Shown in pieces: positions 62,622-64,000 of a stretch of 64,000 nt of DNA. Within the stretch, counting starts at the first letter, position 1. Every line of letters starts with the position of its first letter. The notes beneath the pieces were generated by a model. It did not search any database and was not told the origin of the DNA. It saw only the letters and a program-made list of their open reading frames with translations. A program made the translations under genes and the position numbers. Origin of the DNA: Peptococcaceae bacterium (GTDB lineage Bacteria > Bacillota > Peptococcia > Peptococcales > Peptococcaceae); the NCBI GenBank assembly GCA_017547685.1, contig JAFYPD010000020.1, positions 52,600-116,599 of the forward strand. Reading direction: 5' to 3'.

Positions 62622-62731
62622 CGCCGGAAAAATTTCGTAGAACAAGGCGGCTTTTCAATTTGTGAAGCGCCGCGTACTTGAAGGTACGCAAGCAAGCAAA
62701 TTGGAAAACAACGCAGTTATACGGAATTTTG
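62622..62731. repeat. Covarying palindromic repeat, copy 4 (between gcvT and gcvH)
   Basis: Centre GCGTAC-TTGAAG-GTACGC, inner stem TTTTCAATTTG/CAAATTGGAAAA and outer stem AAATTTCGTAGAAC/GTTATACGGAATTT with mismatches. An AGGGC/GCCCT pair (62618-62622, 62736-62740) extends it to the gcvT stop. Loop strings AAGGCGGC and ACAACGCAG are conserved. Confidence 0.85.
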
Positions 62732-62741
62732 ACCAGCCCTA

Positions 62742-63833
62742 TTATTTTTTCGGGCGTTTATAGAATGGCAGCGGAATCACTTCCGCTGTCACTTTGCGCC
62801 CGCGGATTTCAATTTCCACCTCGGTGCCGATTTCACCGTATGCTTTGTCTACCAGTGCCATGGCTACCGGCATACCGATAAACGGACAATGGGTACCGGA
62901 TGTGGTCATCCCGATCTGCTGATCGCCTACATAAACCGGGCAGTGTTCCCGGGCAATGCCGCGGCCTGTCACTTTTAAACCAACGCGGCAGCGTTTTGGT
63001 TCACCGGCTGCCACCAGTGCATCTTTACCGATAAAATCTGCTTTGTCCAGTTTTACAAAGAAACCCAGATCGGTTTCCAGCGGTGTTACGGTGTCATCCA
63101 TTTCATGGCCGTATAATGGCATCGCTGCCTCCAGGCGCAGGGTGTCACGGGCACCTAACCCGCAAGGAATCAGGCCGTATGCTTTGCCTGCTTCCAGCAG
63201 TAAGTTCCACAGTTTCGGGCCGTCTTCCGCAGCACAGTACAGTTCATAACCCAGTTCCCCGGTGTAACCGGTGCGGGAAATTAAACATCTGATACCCTGC
63301 ACATCGGCTTCCTGCACGAAACTGTAGTATTTTTTCGGAATCTGCTCGTCTGCAACCAGACTTGCTAACATTGGAACTGAATTTGGCCCCTGCAATGCTA
63401 CCTGCGCCACCGATTCAGAAATATCCTCAAATTTCACATCGCCGGATAAGTGGCTGGAAATCCATGCAGCATCCTTGTCTTTGTTGGATGCATTCACAAC
63501 CAGCAGATAGGCATTGTCGTTTACCTTGTAAACCAGAATATCATCTACCACGCCGCCCTGTTCATTGCACATCGGGCTGTATCGAACCTGACCGTCATAC
63601 ATACCGCTGCAGTCGTTAGTGGTTACCATCTGCACATTGCTCAGCGCATCCGGACCAGTCAGCATGATTTCCCCCATGTGGGAAACATCAAACAGACCGC
63701 ACTCGGTACGAACTGCCATATGCTCCTTGATTACACCTGTTTCGTACTGTACCGGCAGCAGATAGCCCCCAAACGGTACAATTTTGCCGCCTGCTGCCAC
63801 ATGGCAGTCATACAGCGGGGTTTTTTTCTCCAT
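62742..63833 (-). CDS. gcvT: Aminomethyltransferase (T protein)
   Basis: A 363-residue folate-dependent enzyme, which releases ammonia from the aminomethyl group on GcvH and forms methylene-tetrahydrofolate. Family segments: HVAAGGKIVPFGGYLLPVQYE, FDVSHMGEI, ISRTGYTGELGYELYC and GLGARDTLRLEAAMPLYGHEMDD (with the folate-binding Asp). AAGGAGG precedes the ATG. It is the first gene of the gcv operon, behind a riboswitch-like leader. Confidence 0.98.
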   Translation of the reverse strand: MEKKTPLYDCHVAAGGKIVPFGGYLLPVQYETGVIKEHMAVRTECGLFDVSHMGEIMLTGPDALSNVQMVTTNDCSGMYDGQVRYSPMCNEQGGVVDDILVYKVNDNAYLLVVNASNKDKDAAWISSHLSGDVKFEDISESVAQVALQGPNSVPMLASLVADEQIPKKYYSFVQEADVQGIRCLISRTGYTGELGYELYCAAEDGPKLWNLLLEAGKAYGLIPCGLGARDTLRLEAAMPLYGHEMDDTVTPLETDLGFFVKLDKADFIGKDALVAAGEPKRCRVGLKVTGRGIAREHCPVYVGDQQIGMTTSGTHCPFIGMPVAMALVDKAYGEIGTEVEIEIRGRKVTAEVIPLPFYKRPKK

Positions 63834-63900
63834 ACTGATTCCTCCTTGTTGTTATTTCAGATTTTTTCTTTCTAGTATTTGTGAAAAAATGAATTAATAT

Positions 63901-64000
63901 AAAAAAACAGAGGCATAAAAACAATAACAGCATCAACAGCATCCTCTGTCATTGTTTTTATGCCTCTGTAACTGTAACCTGAAAGATTCCCTGTATAAAC
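63901..64000 (-). promoter_or_regulatory. Glycine-riboswitch-like leader, 3' part (cut by window edge)
   Basis: On the minus strand the window opens with GGGAATCTTTCAGG, then TTACAGTTACAGAGG, which matches the 3' end of glycine aptamers (CTCTCAGG...ACAGAGG). It runs into a perfect 19-bp terminator stem (63907-63925 with 63951-63969) and a T-run (63907-63901). The aptamer end overlaps the terminator arm, so glycine binding could prevent termination and switch on gcvT. The rest of the aptamer is outside the window. Confidence 0.75.

Overview
The window is a chromosomal segment of an anaerobic Bacillota (Firmicutes). The evidence is a glyQS T-box leader, SpoVAC/AD/AE, a DUF3243 protein, RbgA, long-form HPF, the paired TIGR03960/TIGR03936 genes upstream of an RNase E/G gene, and an oxygen-sensitive class III ribonucleotide reductase. 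Moderate G+C and this gene set would suit the Negativicutes or a related clostridial lineage, but I cannot fix the taxon from sequence alone. Most genes lie on the minus strand. I see no tRNA, rRNA, CRISPR array, insertion sequence or prophage.

Layout. 0-14 kb is mostly housekeeping: folC (cut by the window edge), hslO and thrC; a CDF metal exporter divergent from a ferritin-like protein; cobO, secDF, a manganese catalase, nrdD/nrdG, yajC and tgt. 14.2-25.4 kb is an AT-richer defence island. It begins with a DUF3990/DUF3791 trio of ADP-ribosyltransferase-like appearance, followed by a type I restriction-modification operon. Between hsdR and hsdM lie hsdS and six or seven accessory genes: a HEPN-motif protein, two unrelated-length DUF2971 proteins, a membrane-anchored PD-(D/E)XK-like protein, two small unknown ORFs and a 28-codon micro-ORF. 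25.4-40 kb returns to core genes: rbgA, prfB with its programmed frameshift, secA, hpf, csp, a phosphoesterase read through into ridA, rng, and two radical-SAM-associated genes. 40-56.5 kb mixes accessory and core genes: two DUF4143 ATPases, spoVAC-AD-AE, glyQS with a glycine T-box, an XRE/zinc-ribbon regulator, an AlbA/Schlafen ATPase, a HAD phosphatase, a PadR-DUF1700-coiled-coil operon and uppP. 56.9-64 kb is a complete glycine cleavage operon (gcvT-H-PA-PB-lplA-lpdA) behind a riboswitch-like leader whose aptamer is cut by the window end.

How the parts work together. Glycine is sensed twice: charged tRNA-Gly through the T-box upstream of glyQS, and probably free glycine upstream of gcvT. 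The operon then supplies T, H and P proteins, the lipoate ligase that can load H protein, and the L protein. SecDF/YajC and SecA cover protein export. The SpoVA genes, the catalase and the ferritin-like protein suggest a spore-forming or formerly spore-forming ancestor.

The most interesting non-coding signals are: (i) four short iterons at a 33-bp period upstream of each of the two DUF4143 ATPase genes, reaching into their predicted promoters, with a different motif in each array; (ii) a four-copy ~105-nt palindromic repeat whose stems differ in sequence but keep base pairing; (iii) a short repeat that seems to have removed the stop of a phosphoesterase gene and joined it in frame to ridA; and (iv) a possible leader-peptide attenuator before a GNAT acetyltransferase.
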